Part shown: piece after piece, positions 1 to 9,244 of the stretch | Position numbering within the stretch: position 1 is the stretch's first letter | Layout: every line of letters begins with the position of its first letter | NCBI RefSeq assembly: GCF_902833905.1 | Contig: NZ_CADFGP010000003.1 | Span: 124,001-188,000, forward strand | Source: Paraburkholderia tuberum STM678 | GTDB lineage: Bacteria > Pseudomonadota > Gammaproteobacteria > Burkholderiales > Burkholderiaceae | DNA length: 64,000 nucleotides | Direction of reading: 5' to 3' | Position numbers and translations under genes: made by a program | Notes under the pieces: generated by a model | What the model saw: the letters and a program-made list of their open reading frames with translations, nothing else | Database searches by the model: none | Told to the model about the DNA's origin: nothing

Positions 1-24
1 TTTTTGCGGGGGAACTGAGCGCAC

Positions 25-53
25 AAGAAAAAGCCCGCCGATACGGCGGGCTT
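25..53 (-). terminator. Rho-independent terminator of the exported hydrolase gene
   Basis: A perfect 10-bp stem (31-40 pairs with 44-53, three-base loop) is followed on the minus strand by a short T-rich run. It lies about 56 bases past the stop codon of the leftward hydrolase gene. Confidence 0.8.
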
Positions 54-109
54 GCGGCACATCAGAATCAGGCGCGACTCACGCCTCGACTCACGCCTCT
101 ATTCGTACT

Positions 110-1417
110 TCACTCCCGGCTCGCAATCGCTTTGCGCCCATTGGCATCGGCATCGCTTGCATCCGCCGTCTGCGAGTTCTGATTGCCCCACACGACCGCG
201 TTATCGACCGCATACAACCGGCACGGATCGGAGCTCTGCTTCTGGCAATTCGTCACCGCCACCGACATCGGGTCGTCGCCGCCCTCGGCCCACGACCACG
301 CGCCCGAATCCGACACCGCGAACGCGCGGCTCGGATACTGATGCAGGAAGTTGCGATAGCCATTGCGGCCCTCGTTGTCGAGGTACGGCACCGAGTCGAC
401 CGCGTCGAGCGCGGCGAATCCGGTTGCCTTCGGCGCGGCCGGATCGGCGACGTGATACTGCACGGCAGTCGGCATACCGGCGCGCGCGAGGAACGCTTCG
501 ACGGCCGGCCACCATACGTGCACGCCGTCGCGGTCGCCGACCAGCCGATGCGCGTCGTTCTTGTAGTGGCCGAAGTCGACCATCTTCGCGCTGGCGCCGT
601 GTGCGCCGTACGCGGCGTACATGCCCGCGACGAGCCGTGCGTTCCACACCGAATCGTTATCGCCATAGAGCCACAGCGACGGCACCGCAGTCTTCTCGCC
701 GTACGCGCCGAATGCGCGCGTCAGATTGCCTTGCCAGTCTTCGCAGGCGTCCTGGCGCAGGCCGCCCGAGAAATTGATCAGCGCGCGCACGCCGGGCGCA
801 GCTTCCGTGCCGTATGCGATCGTCGCAAGACCGCCATGCGAGGTGCCGGCCACCGCGATGTGCGTCGCGTCGACATAAGGTTGCTTCGACATGTAATTGA
901 TCGTCGCTGCGACGTCGCCGGCCTGGCCAAGGCCGTTGCGCTCGACGTCGCAGCCGTCCTGCTCGTACACGCCGTCCGAGTGACCGAAGCCCTGGCGGTT
1001 CGGCGCGACGACGACGTAACCGCGGCGCACGAATTCGCGCGCGAACGGCAGCGGGTCGCTGCGTTCCTGCGTGCGCGGGTCGCCCGGAATCTTGCCGTGG
1101 TTGAAGACGATCATCGGGAACGGGCCGGGGCCGTCCGGCTTGTAGATCGTGGTTTCAAGCGTGACCGTGCCGGCGGCGTCGACCGGCACGCGGATGATCT
1201 TTTCGTTCAGGTGAGCGGTGGGCAGGTAGACGTCGTCGTCCAGCGCGAGGCGCGGCACGCGGGCGCGCGACAGCGGTCCCTGGATGTCGCTCGACGGCGT
1301 CGCGTCGTGTGCGGAAAGGGACGAGTAGGCGAGCGGATCGGCATGCGCGATCGTGACAGCACACGTGGCCGCGGCGCAGATCGCCGCACACTTCGTCAGA
1401 ACCTTGCTCAACACCAT
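110..1417 (-). CDS. Exported alpha/beta-hydrolase (dienelactone hydrolase-like)
   Basis: A 435-residue secreted hydrolase of unknown substrate. The ATG at 1417 is preferred over the longer frame starting at 1513: it follows an AGGTG ribosome site and opens directly into a signal peptide (MVLSKVLTKC, then an Ala-rich core ending in AHA). The mature part has the alpha/beta-hydrolase order: the oxyanion region VFNHGKIPGD, the nucleophile elbow GTSHGG with Ser, a late acid in LYGDNDSVW, and a His in DFGHYKND. This resembles the dienelactone hydrolase or prolyl oligopeptidase-like group. It stands alone with its own terminator downstream. Esterase or peptidase activity in the periplasm is inference. 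Confidence 0.8.
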   Translation of the reverse strand: MVLSKVLTKCAAICAAATCAVTIAHADPLAYSSLSAHDATPSSDIQGPLSRARVPRLALDDDVYLPTAHLNEKIIRVPVDAAGTVTLETTIYKPDGPGPFPMIVFNHGKIPGDPRTQERSDPLPFAREFVRRGYVVVAPNRQGFGHSDGVYEQDGCDVERNGLGQAGDVAATINYMSKQPYVDATHIAVAGTSHGGLATIAYGTEAAPGVRALINFSGGLRQDACEDWQGNLTRAFGAYGEKTAVPSLWLYGDNDSVWNARLVAGMYAAYGAHGASAKMVDFGHYKNDAHRLVGDRDGVHVWWPAVEAFLARAGMPTAVQYHVADPAAPKATGFAALDAVDSVPYLDNEGRNGYRNFLHQYPSRAFAVSDSGAWSWAEGGDDPMSVAVTNCQKQSSDPCRLYAVDNAVVWGNQNSQTADASDADANGRKAIASRE

Positions 1418-1920
1418 TGATGCACCTGCTTTAAAGACGTGTCCTGAACTCCGTGCTGTCCGGTTGCGCAAAACGCTGCTGACATTCAGCTTTCGTTCGC
1501 GATTTCGACACAAACAGACTCACTCGCGAGCGTTGCGGGAAGCGCACGCACGCAAATCGAGATCGCACGGGATGAACCCAACGGCCGACGCGACCCCACG
1601 CGTCGAGGATGAACGTCACTTGATGCTGTCGGAGTCCGCGCGGCTCGCGTTCGATCAGCGGCCGGTCAGCCTTCCTTTGCATGTTGCGGAGCCGGTATGA
1701 CCCGCTCTCGCAATGTGACGTCATGAAACTACGGACTCATCCTGGCACGACAATTTTGTTTTGTGCAATCAAGGAGAACCCGTGACGAAAAAATTGCTGC
1801 ATGTGCGAACGAGGCTTCAAAGCCTTGCCGGGCAAGGGCCGGGAACATGTGGCGGGAAGCGGGGAGTAAAGGTCGTGTCAGTGCTGTGGTGCGAGGCCAA
1901 CGAAGAAGCCCGCGTGAAAG
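1418..1920. other. Intergenic region without a convincing gene
   Basis: Some 500 bases lie between the divergent promoter side of the exported hydrolase and the terminator of the ychJ-like gene. Open frames here are Arg-rich and look like composition artefacts. A GTG at 1782 has a good AAGGAG ribosome site (1771-1776), but its frame runs through the downstream terminator and into the opposite gene. I see no RNA gene or repeat. Confidence 0.5.
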
Positions 1921-1924
1921 GAAC

Positions 1925-1950
1925 GAAAAAAGGCCTATGCAAAGGCCTTT
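1925..1950 (-). terminator. Rho-independent terminator after the ychJ-like gene
   Basis: The stem AAAGGCCT/AGGCCTTT (1929-1936 and 1943-1950) has a six-base loop and, on the minus strand, a T run. It sits about 85 bases beyond the stop of the YchJ-family gene and probably ends the leftward aceK-to-ychJ transcript. Confidence 0.75.
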
Positions 1951-2035
1951 ATCAAGTTTGTCGAGAGCGAGTGAAAGGCACGAGAAAGCTTCGGCGCGTA
2001 ATGCAGCGATTACTTAATCGTCGCGAGCTCTTCAT

Positions 2036-2491
2036 TTACTCATTGACGTCGCCATCGACATAACGCCAGCGGCCATCATCGCCGCGCACGAATCGACTCG
2101 ATTCATGCAACCGATAAGCACGTCCCCCCACTTTGTAGCGGGCGATGAATTCGACGGTCGCGTGATCGGCATCGCTTTCGGCGAAGCCTTTGATCTGCAG
2201 TCCGAGCCAACGGGGCGCGTCGGGCGCGGTGGGATCGACGTCGAGATCGGCGGGGCAGGTGCGGGGGTCCCACGTCGCGCGCAGGTAGTCGGTTGCACCG
2301 AGCACGTACGCGCTATAGCGCGAGCGCATCAGTTCGAGCGCGCGCGGCGCCGCTTCGCCGCCGTCGATATAGCGGCCGCAGCATTGCGCGAAACGCGGCG
2401 CTTTGGTCGCGGTGCCCCCGCGTGCGTCGGGCGCGGCGCCGCCGCACGGACAGTCGACAGGTCTTTGCAGTGACAACAATGGCTTGTTCAT
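2036..2491 (-). CDS. YchJ family (UPF0225) SEC-C motif protein
   Basis: A 151-residue protein of the YchJ/UPF0225 family. An N-terminal Cys cluster (CPCG near residues 15-18, then a CCGRY block near 38) is the metal-binding SEC-C-like signature. The conserved middle LMRSRYSAYV and the NTF2-like C-terminal fold (VEFIARYKVGG, HESSRFVR, WRYVDG) follow. Its length matches the family. The start lies 7 bases past the acyl-CoA dehydrogenase stop, so it is probably the last gene of that leftward transcript. Its biochemical role is not established; a metal-binding cytosolic protein is the safest description. Confidence 0.85.
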   Translation of the reverse strand: MNKPLLSLQRPVDCPCGGAAPDARGGTATKAPRFAQCCGRYIDGGEAAPRALELMRSRYSAYVLGATDYLRATWDPRTCPADLDVDPTAPDAPRWLGLQIKGFAESDADHATVEFIARYKVGGRAYRLHESSRFVRGDDGRWRYVDGDVNE

Positions 2492-2498
2492 TGAAATT

Positions 2499-3629
2499 TC
2501 AGTTGAGCGCGCGAGCGATCAGGATCTTCTGGATGTCGCTCGTGCCTTCGTAGATCTGGCACACGCGCACGTCGCGGTAAATCCGCTCGACCGGGAAGTC
2601 GCTCAGATAACCGTAGCCGCCGTGAGTCTGCAAGGCGGCCGAGCAGATGCGCTCGGCCGCTTCGGAGGCGAACAGTTTTGCCATCGCGGCTTCGGTCAGA
2701 CACGGCTGGCCCGCGTCCTTCAGCGATGCCGCGTGCCAGATCAATTGACGCGCGGCTTCGAGTTGGGTCGCCATGTCGGCAAGGCGAAACTGCACCGCCT
2801 GGTGCGAGAACAGCGGCGCGCCGAAGCTCTCGCGTTCTTTTGCGTAAGTCAGCGCCGCCTCGAACGCGGCGCGTGCCATGCCGACGCTTTGCGCGGCGAT
2901 ACCGATGCGCCCGCCTTCGAGACCCGACAACGCGATCCGGTAGCCTTCGCCTTGCGCGCCGATCAGGTTCGCGGCCGGCACGCGGCACGCCTCGAATACG
3001 ATTTGCGCGGTATCCGACGAATGCTGGCCGAGCTTGTCTTCGACCCGCGCGACCACGTAGCCCGGCGTACCGGTGGGCACGATGAACGCGCTGATGCCGC
3101 GCTTGCCAGCGGCCTTGTCGGTGACGGCCATCACGATCGCGACGTCGCCGTTCTTGCCGCTCGTGATGAACTGTTTGACGCCATTCAGCACGTACGCGTC
3201 GCCGTCGCGTGTCGCGGTGGTGCGCAGCGCCGACGCATCCGAGCCCGCTTGCGGCTCGGTCAGGCAGAACGCGCCGAGCATCTCGCCGCGCGCGAGCGGC
3301 GTGAGCCAGTCGCGCTTCTGCGCGTCGTTGCCATAAGTGAGCAGGATGCTGCACACCGGGCAGTTGTTCACCGAGATCGCGGTCGACGTGCCGCCGTCGC
3401 CGGCCGCGATTTCTTCGAGGATCAACGCGAGCGCGAGCGCGTCCATGCCCGCGCCGCCATACGCTTCGGGCACCAGCACGCCATAAGCACCGAGCTCGGC
3501 GAGCTGCCGGTGCACGTCGCGCGGAAAGGTGCGCTCGCGGTCCCATTGCGCCGCGTACGGCGTGATCGCTTCGCGCACGAAGGTGCGCAGCGCGTCGCGC
3601 ACCATCAGGTGATCCTGATCAAGCACCAT
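2499..3629 (-). CDS. Acyl-CoA dehydrogenase
   Basis: A 376-residue FAD flavoenzyme that performs the first, alpha-beta desaturation step of beta-oxidation on an unidentified acyl-CoA. The frame extends to a TTG at 3653, but the ATG at 3629 follows a GGAG site and starts at the usual MVLDQDHLMVRDALR. The N-terminal helical domain, the middle beta domain (FCLTEPQAGSDAS, then FITSGKNGD) and the C-terminal helical domain are all present. The YEGTSDIQ motif near the end supplies the catalytic Glu. It lies 33 bases after an SDR gene and in the same direction as a thiolase, which makes a degradation cluster. Short or branched-chain substrate preference cannot be read from sequence alone. Confidence 0.93.
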   Translation of the reverse strand: MVLDQDHLMVRDALRTFVREAITPYAAQWDRERTFPRDVHRQLAELGAYGVLVPEAYGGAGMDALALALILEEIAAGDGGTSTAISVNNCPVCSILLTYGNDAQKRDWLTPLARGEMLGAFCLTEPQAGSDASALRTTATRDGDAYVLNGVKQFITSGKNGDVAIVMAVTDKAAGKRGISAFIVPTGTPGYVVARVEDKLGQHSSDTAQIVFEACRVPAANLIGAQGEGYRIALSGLEGGRIGIAAQSVGMARAAFEAALTYAKERESFGAPLFSHQAVQFRLADMATQLEAARQLIWHAASLKDAGQPCLTEAAMAKLFASEAAERICSAALQTHGGYGYLSDFPVERIYRDVRVCQIYEGTSDIQKILIARALN

Positions 3630-3662
3630 GAGCGTGTCTCCGGTCCCATGCAACGTAGTTGT

Positions 3663-4340
3663 CTACCAGTCGAGCTGCGTGCCGTCGTGCTGAAAGAAGC
3701 GGCCGTGGAACGCGTCGCGCGATGCCGCCGCCTGCGCCAGCACCTCGCGCATGCCGGCGACGCTGTGCGCGGGATCGAGCGCGGCCTGCGCGCCGCCCAT
3801 GTCGGTGCGCACCCAGCCGGGATGCAGCGACACGCAGGTCGCGCGCTGCGCGTCGAGCGACGCGAGCTTCAGCACGGCGTTCAGCGCCGCCTTGCTCGCG
3901 CGATACAGCCAGCCGGTCGTGCCGCTTGCATCGGCGATGCTGCCCATGCGACTCGAAATCACCGCGAGCACGCCGTCCGTTTCCTCGACGAGCGGCAGCA
4001 GGATTGGCAGCAGCTGCATCGGGCCGCGCACGTTCGTGTGCATCACGTGATCGAAGTCCTCGGCGGTGATCGTTTCGATGCCTTCGGTGCGCGGACCGTA
4101 CACGCCCGACACCAGGATCGCGGCATCGAGCCGTTCACCGTCGAGCTTCCAGCCGAGCGCCGCGATGTCTTCGGGCGCGGTGACGTCGAGCGCGAAGGTT
4201 TCGGCGCCGAGTTCGTTGAGCGCATCGAGCGCGGCGCCGTCGCGCGCGGTCGCGAGCACGCGCCAGCCGCTCTTTCTGTACTGCCGGACGAATTCCTGGC
4301 CGATGCCACGCGATGCACCGACGATCAACACTGTTTTCAT
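3663..4340 (-). CDS. Short-chain dehydrogenase/reductase (C-factor-like)
   Basis: A 225-residue Rossmann-fold oxidoreductase. It shows the nucleotide-binding GASRGIG at residues 8-14, the LVSGVYG stretch where NNAG usually sits, HTNVRGPMQ, a Ser in ISSRMGS, and the catalytic YRASK. The end HPGWVRTDMGG is typical of the small C-factor/SniffR-like SDRs. It sits between the thiolase gene (28 bases upstream) and the acyl-CoA dehydrogenase gene, so it could act as the hydroxyacyl-CoA dehydrogenase of this cluster, but that is inference; C-factor-type SDRs often have unknown substrates. Confidence 0.85.
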   Translation of the reverse strand: MKTVLIVGASRGIGQEFVRQYRKSGWRVLATARDGAALDALNELGAETFALDVTAPEDIAALGWKLDGERLDAAILVSGVYGPRTEGIETITAEDFDHVMHTNVRGPMQLLPILLPLVEETDGVLAVISSRMGSIADASGTTGWLYRASKAALNAVLKLASLDAQRATCVSLHPGWVRTDMGGAQAALDPAHSVAGMREVLAQAAASRDAFHGRFFQHDGTQLDW

Positions 4341-4368
4341 CGTATTCCTCGAAGATTTTGTGGATGCA

Positions 4369-5577
4369 TCAGATCAGTTCGACACCCATCGCGGTCGCCT
4401 CGCCGCCGCCGATACACAGCGTCGCGACACCGCGCTTCAGACCACGATTCTTCAGCGCGCCGATCAGCGTGACGAGAATGCGCGCGCCCGAGGCGCCAAT
4501 CGGATGGCCTAACGCGCACGCGCCGCCGTTCACGTTGACCTTGTTGTGCGGTAAATCGTGCTCTTTCATCGCGGCCATCGTGACGACGGCGAACGCTTCG
4601 TTGATCTCGTACAGATCGACGTCGCCGGCGCGCCAGCCGTTCTTCCCGAGCAGCTTGCGGATCGCGCCGACCGGCGCGGTGGTGAACTTCGCGGGCGCCT
4701 GCGCGAACGTCGAATGACCGACGACGCGCGCGAGCGGCGCCACGCCGAGCCGTTTCGCGGTCGACTCGCGCATCATCACGAGCGCGGCCGCGCCGTCCGA
4801 GATCGACGACGAGTTCGCCGCCGTCACGGTGCCGGTCTTGCTGAACGCGGGCTTCAGCGTGGGGATCTTGTCGAGGTTGGCCTTGAACGGCTGCTCGTCG
4901 CGCGCGATCGTGACGTCGCCGTTGCGGGCCGCTACGGTGACCGGCGCGATTTCCCAGTCGAACGAGCCGTCCTCGTTCGCGCGCTTTGCGCGGTTCAGCG
5001 ACTCGACCGCGAACGCGTCCTGCGCCTCGCGCGTGAAGTCGAACGACGCCGCGCACTCCTCGGCGAACGCGCCCATCAGACGGCCTTTGTCGTAGGCGTC
5101 TTCGAGGCCGTCGTAGAACATGTGGTCGAGCACCTGGCCGTGGCCCATGCGCATGCCGCCGCGCGCCTTCGGCAACAGATACGGCGCGTTCGTCATGCTC
5201 TCCATGCCGCCCGCGACGATCACGTCGAGCGAGCCGGCGGCCAGCATGTCGTGCGCGAACATCGCCGCGCGCATGCCGGAGCCGCACATCTTGTTGACCG
5301 TCGTGCAGCCGGTGGCGAGCGGCAGACCCGCACCGAGCGCTGCCTGGCGCGCGGGCGCCTGGCCGAGACCGGCGGGCAGCACGCAGCCGATCACCGCTTC
5401 GTCGATCTGCTCGGGCTTCAGACCCGCTCGTTCTACGGCCGCCTTGATCGCGACCGCGCCGAGTTGCGGCGCGCTCAGCGACGCGAAGTCGCCCTGAAAG
5501 CCGGCCATCGGCGTGCGCGCCGCGCTGACGATTACGATTGGATCGGCGTTGATACCACTGTGGTTTGCGTCACTCAT
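4369..5577 (-). CDS. Acetyl-CoA acetyltransferase (thiolase)
   Basis: A 402-residue type II thiolase catalysing reversible thiolysis of 3-ketoacyl-CoA. The acyl-accepting Cys is C98 in NKMCGSGM. The C-terminal half carries the NVNGGACALGHPIGASGAR block with the catalytic His and the second Cys in CIGGGEATAM. The ATG follows an AAGGAG site. The length fits biosynthetic/degradative acetoacetyl-CoA thiolases (about 390-400). It is followed by SDR and acyl-CoA dehydrogenase genes and preceded by aceK, suggesting that acetyl-CoA supply and glyoxylate-shunt control are transcribed together. Confidence 0.95.
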   Translation of the reverse strand: MSDANHSGINADPIVIVSAARTPMAGFQGDFASLSAPQLGAVAIKAAVERAGLKPEQIDEAVIGCVLPAGLGQAPARQAALGAGLPLATGCTTVNKMCGSGMRAAMFAHDMLAAGSLDVIVAGGMESMTNAPYLLPKARGGMRMGHGQVLDHMFYDGLEDAYDKGRLMGAFAEECAASFDFTREAQDAFAVESLNRAKRANEDGSFDWEIAPVTVAARNGDVTIARDEQPFKANLDKIPTLKPAFSKTGTVTAANSSSISDGAAALVMMRESTAKRLGVAPLARVVGHSTFAQAPAKFTTAPVGAIRKLLGKNGWRAGDVDLYEINEAFAVVTMAAMKEHDLPHNKVNVNGGACALGHPIGASGARILVTLIGALKNRGLKRGVATLCIGGGEATAMGVELI

Positions 5578-5649
5578 GTTCGAGCTCCTTGGTCATAGCT
5601 TGGATGGCTACCGCCGCGCGTTGCCTGATGCGAACCCTTGTGGGATTCA

Positions 5650-7467
5650 TCAAGCCACGCGCACATTTGGCTCGTTCGCCTGCGCATCGGTTGCTTCGGC
5701 GAACCGCTCCGGATAGCGCACGCAGAAGCGCACGCTCGGGTCGTACGGGAAAAAATCGGGCAGCTCGCCCTTTAGCAGAGAATCCTTGTATCGCTGCCAC
5801 AGCTCGGGCTCGAAGAAATCCGCGTGATGCCGCATGAACGAGCGCCGCACGCGTGGATCGCCGAGCAGGAACGTGCCGTACGTCTCCGGGAAAATATCGT
5901 GGGGGCCTACCGCGTACCACGGCTCGTCCGACATTTCGTCTTCCTCGTTGCGCGGCGCCGGCACCGCACGCACGTTGCAGTCGGTCAGGTATTCGATTTC
6001 GTCGTAGTCGTAGAACACGACGCGGCCGTGTCGCGTGACACCGAAGTTCTTGTACAGCAAGTCGCCGGGGAAGATGTTCGCCTGGATCAGCTCCTTCACC
6101 GCGTCGCCGTATTCCTTGATGCCGCGCTCGACGTCGTCGTCGTTACCGTTCTGCAGGAACAGATTGAGCGGCACCATGCGTCGCTCTAGGTACAGATGGC
6201 GAATCACGAGGTTGTCGCCGTCGTACTCGATCAGCGACGGCACTTCCTTTTCGAGTTCGCGCAACAGCGTTTCGTCGAGCCGCGCGAGCGGCAGCGCGAC
6301 GCTCGAATATTCGAGCGTGTCGGCCATCCGGCCGAGCCGGTCATGACGTTTGACGAGCAGATACTTCTGCTGGATCTGCGCGCGCGTGGTTTCCTTCGGC
6401 GGCGGAAAGTTGTCCTTGATCAGCTTGAACACATAGGGGAACGACGGCAACGTGAATACCAGCATCACGAGCCCCTTGATGCCGGGCGCGACGATGAAGC
6501 GGTCGCTCGAATGCTTCAGGTGATGCAGCAGATCACGATAGAACAGATTCTTGCCCTGCTTCTGCAGACCCACCGATGTATAGATTTCCGCCTTCGGCTT
6601 GCCCGGCATGATCGTGCGCAGAAACTCGACATACGCGGACGGCACTTCCATGTCGACCAGAAAATACGAGTGCGAGAAGCTGAAGATGATCAGCAACTGC
6701 TCGCGCTTGAGCAGCACGGTGTCGAGCGCGAGCACGCCCGGTTTCACGTGACGCAGCGGCACCGCGAACGGCAGCAGCGCCTCGCCGTTGATGATGCGCC
6801 CGACGATATACGCGCCCTTGTTGCGATAAAACAGCGACGACAACACGTGAATCTGGAAGTTCGGCGCTTCGTCGAACGTGCCGAACGCTTCGTGAATCGA
6901 CTGCATCACGCAGGCGACGTCGCGCGTCAGATCCTCGAACGGCGGATCGAGCTGGAAGTTCGTGACGACCCGTTCGAGCGTTGCGGCAAGTCCATCAGTA
7001 CCGGGGTAATACGCGCGGTAGGTCGGCTTCGCGGCCGGTTCGTCGTTCTCGATGTATTCGGTCGAGATCGCCGGGCGCACGAAAATGAAATCGTTGTTGA
7101 AGTACGAGCGATGCAGAATCTTGCAGGAAACCGAATTAAAGAAGGTTTCCGCGCATTCCGGCTGACGGTGCGTGGTCAGGAGGCCGATGTAGTGCAGCTT
7201 GATCTGCTGCCACACTTCGCTGTCGATGTTCTCCGCGTCGTACTCGTCTTCGAGCAACTGCACGCATTCCTGCACGCGATCGTCGTACGACGTGATGCGG
7301 TCGCGCGCGAGCTTTTGCAGGCCGTGCCAGTCGCCGGCTTCGAACAGCGTCTTCGCGTGGATCGCCGCGTCGCGAAAGATCCGGTAGTGACGGTCGAACC
7401 CATCGAGCATCGTCTGCGCGACGTCGAAACCGATTTGCGACGATAACAGCTTGGGGAAGTGATTCAT
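5650..7467 (-). CDS. aceK: Isocitrate dehydrogenase kinase/phosphatase AceK
   Basis: A 605-residue bifunctional enzyme that phosphorylates and dephosphorylates isocitrate dehydrogenase, directing carbon between the TCA cycle and the glyoxylate bypass. The N-terminal regulatory part ([19 protein letters not shown]) and the kinase core ([20 protein letters not shown], with [12 protein letters not shown] following) are very typical, as is [20 protein letters not shown] sequence ([14 protein letters not shown] here). A GTG at 7470 directly precedes the chosen ATG at 7467. Unlike enterobacteria, no aceA or aceB is adjacent; the neighbours are beta-oxidation genes, whose acetyl-CoA product is exactly what makes the bypass necessary. 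Confidence 0.97.
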   Translation of the reverse strand: MNHFPKLLSSQIGFDVAQTMLDGFDRHYRIFRDAAIHAKTLFEAGDWHGLQKLARDRITSYDDRVQECVQLLEDEYDAENIDSEVWQQIKLHYIGLLTTHRQPECAETFFNSVSCKILHRSYFNNDFIFVRPAISTEYIENDEPAAKPTYRAYYPGTDGLAATLERVVTNFQLDPPFEDLTRDVACVMQSIHEAFGTFDEAPNFQIHVLSSLFYRNKGAYIVGRIINGEALLPFAVPLRHVKPGVLALDTVLLKREQLLIIFSFSHSYFLVDMEVPSAYVEFLRTIMPGKPKAEIYTSVGLQKQGKNLFYRDLLHHLKHSSDRFIVAPGIKGLVMLVFTLPSFPYVFKLIKDNFPPPKETTRAQIQQKYLLVKRHDRLGRMADTLEYSSVALPLARLDETLLRELEKEVPSLIEYDGDNLVIRHLYLERRMVPLNLFLQNGNDDDVERGIKEYGDAVKELIQANIFPGDLLYKNFGVTRHGRVVFYDYDEIEYLTDCNVRAVPAPRNEEDEMSDEPWYAVGPHDIFPETYGTFLLGDPRVRRSFMRHHADFFEPELWQRYKDSLLKGELPDFFPYDPSVRFCVRYPERFAEATDAQANEPNVRVA

Positions 7468-7506
7468 CACGCGCGCTCCGCAAACGCCGGTCAGAGTCAG
7501 GCCGCT

Positions 7507-7911
7507 TCAGGCAGGCTTCGCGTCGTGCCTCGCGCCATCGAGCAGCGCGCGCGCCTGCGCTTCATACTGCGCGAGATCTTCGAGCGTCGCGTCGAGATCT
7601 TCTCGCTGACGTTCGAGCACTTCGCGATGACGCGCGACCGTCGCGAGGAACGCGTGCAACTGCGGTACGGTATCGGTCGGCGATTCGTAGACGTCGAGCA
7701 GGTCACGGATCTCCGACAGCGTGAAGCCGAGCCGCTTGCCGCGCAAGGTGAGCTTCAGACGCGTGCGGTCGCGGCCCGAATAGACGCGCCGCAAGCCGCT
7801 CGAACCCTCGCGGCTCGGCGAGAGTAAACCCTGGTCTTCGTAGAAACGGATCGCGCGTGGCGTGACGTCGAATTCGCGCGCGAGCTCGGTGATCGTGTAT
7901 TGCGTATTCAT
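7507..7911 (-). CDS. MerR-family regulator, LiuR-like
   Basis: A 134-residue MerR-type regulator. The open frame extends further upstream, but the ATG at 7911 begins exactly at the MerR helix-turn-helix: MNTQYTITELAREFDVTPRA, then IRFYEDQGLL and the wing. The C-terminal dimerisation helix (FLATVARHREVLERQREDLD) is followed by a short tail without the Cys metal ligands of metal-sensing MerR proteins. The sequence resembles LiuR, which controls branched-chain amino-acid and fatty-acid degradation in proteobacteria. That fits the acyl-CoA genes downstream, 40 bases before aceK. Effector identity is inference. Confidence 0.85.
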   Translation of the reverse strand: MNTQYTITELAREFDVTPRAIRFYEDQGLLSPSREGSSGLRRVYSGRDRTRLKLTLRGKRLGFTLSEIRDLLDVYESPTDTVPQLHAFLATVARHREVLERQREDLDATLEDLAQYEAQARALLDGARHDAKPA

Positions 7912-7969
7912 CGGGACATCTCGTGGCCGCTTGGTCGGCACAAAACCGGATTGGACGATAGAATCGACG

Positions 7970-7985
7970 TTTACGTTATCGTCAA
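7970..7985. promoter_or_regulatory. Operator-like near-palindrome upstream of the MerR regulator
   Basis: TTTACGTTATCGTCAA is a 16-bp near-perfect inverted repeat (TTTACG-N4-CGTCAA). Read on the minus strand it begins with TTGACG, usable as a -35 element, with a TCTATC-like -10 about 17 bases on. The site would therefore overlap the regulator's own promoter, as is usual for MerR proteins. It lies in the 158-base divergent gap. The resemblance to LiuR sites is from memory and should be aligned. Confidence 0.5.
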
Positions 7986-8069
7986 CCTGAGCGGAAAGCA
8001 ACCACAACCCGGCCGACCGGCATCGCACACCTCGCCATGCCGGAGGGTCGTCGGAGGAAGACAGTCCCC

Positions 8070-9143
8070 ATGAATGCACTCGAACACCAGCTCGAATACC
8101 CCTTCAACGACACGATGCCCGACGCGGGCCGCACGATGGAAGTCGCGCCCGGCGTGCTTTGGCTGCGCATGCCGCTGCCATTCGCGCTCGACCATATCAA
8201 CCTGTGGCTGCTGCGCGATGAGATCGACGGCCAGCAAGGCTGGACCGTGGTCGATTGCGGCATCACGTCGGACACGATCAAGGCGAATTGGGAGAGCGTG
8301 TTCGAATCGGTGCTCGACGGCCTGCCGGTGCTGCGCGTGATCGTCACGCATTGCCATCCGGATCACATCGGCCTGGCGCACTGGGTGTGCGGCGGTGGCG
8401 ATAAAAAGCGTTGGGACGCGCGACTTTGGATGACACTCGGCGAATACATGCAGGCGCGCGTGATGGCGACCGGCGGTGGCTCGAACGCGGGTGGCGAGGC
8501 CGCGGCGCGGCACTTCGCGCGGCACGGTCTGACCGACGCCGAATCGCTCGAAAAACTGCGCAATCGCAATAGCTACTATGCGAGCCTCGTGCCGGCGATT
8601 CCGGGGCAATACCGCCGTTTGCGCGAAGCCGAGGACGTGAGGATTGGCGGTAGGACGTGGCGCGTGGTGACGGGCTTCGGCCATTCGCCGGAACACTGTG
8701 CGCTGCACTGCGCGCAAACCGGCACGCTGATTTCCGGCGATATGGTGCTGCCGCGCATTTCGACCAACGTGTCGGTGTTCGATATCGAGCCTGAGGGTTC
8801 GCCGCTCGAACTGTATCTGGAGTCGCTCGGCCGCTACGAGACGATGCCTGAAGCTACGCTCGTGCTGCCGTCGCATGGCAAGCCGTTTCGCGGCGTGCGC
8901 ACGCGCATTGAGCAACTGCGCGAGCATCACGACGCGCGGCTCGCCGAAGTGCGCGAAGCATGTGCGGAAAAGCCGCGCAGCGCCGCCGATATCGTGCCGC
9001 TGATGTTCAAGCGCCAGCTCGATATCCATCAGATGACATTCGCGATGGGTGAGGCGCTCGCGCATTTGCATCTGCTGTGGCGGGCGGGGGATTTGAAGCG
9101 GACGCAGGATGCGGATGGGGTGATTCGGTTTGCGGCGGTGTGA
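8070..9143 (+). CDS. MBL-fold metallo-hydrolase
   Basis: A 357-residue metallo-beta-lactamase-fold hydrolase. The zinc signature THCHPDHIG, the downstream His in FGHSPEHC, the Asp in LISGDMVLP and the late His in LPSHGKPF complete a glyoxalase II-like metal site. A C-terminal winged-helix-like tail (FKRQLDIHQMTFAMGEALAHL) resembles the LACTB2 group. The ATG at 8070 follows a GGAGGAAG site at a somewhat long spacing. It diverges from the LiuR-like regulator, so it may belong to that regulon. A thioesterase role on acyl-CoA is possible but not shown. Confidence 0.88.
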   Translation: MNALEHQLEYPFNDTMPDAGRTMEVAPGVLWLRMPLPFALDHINLWLLRDEIDGQQGWTVVDCGITSDTIKANWESVFESVLDGLPVLRVIVTHCHPDHIGLAHWVCGGGDKKRWDARLWMTLGEYMQARVMATGGGSNAGGEAAARHFARHGLTDAESLEKLRNRNSYYASLVPAIPGQYRRLREAEDVRIGGRTWRVVTGFGHSPEHCALHCAQTGTLISGDMVLPRISTNVSVFDIEPEGSPLELYLESLGRYETMPEATLVLPSHGKPFRGVRTRIEQLREHHDARLAEVREACAEKPRSAADIVPLMFKRQLDIHQMTFAMGEALAHLHLLWRAGDLKRTQDADGVIRFAAV

Positions 9144-9244
9144 TCTCGGCAGTTGGCTGCTGGCATAGAAGCGAGGACGAATAGGTCCGCGCTACGCGGA
9201 GGGCACTGAGCGGCGCAGCGATGCCAAGCGTCCTTTCGTGCGAA

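Noticed and set aside
1761..2063. GTG-started ORF at 1782 with an AAGGAG site
   Set aside because: The frame passes through the terminator stem at 1925-1950 and into the 3' end of the opposite ychJ-like gene. Its composition is Lys/Arg-rich without a recognisable domain.
9144..9244. Terminator between the MBL gene and the LprI-like gene
   Set aside because: A CCGCG/CGCGG stem is present near 9187-9200, but there is no T run on either strand.
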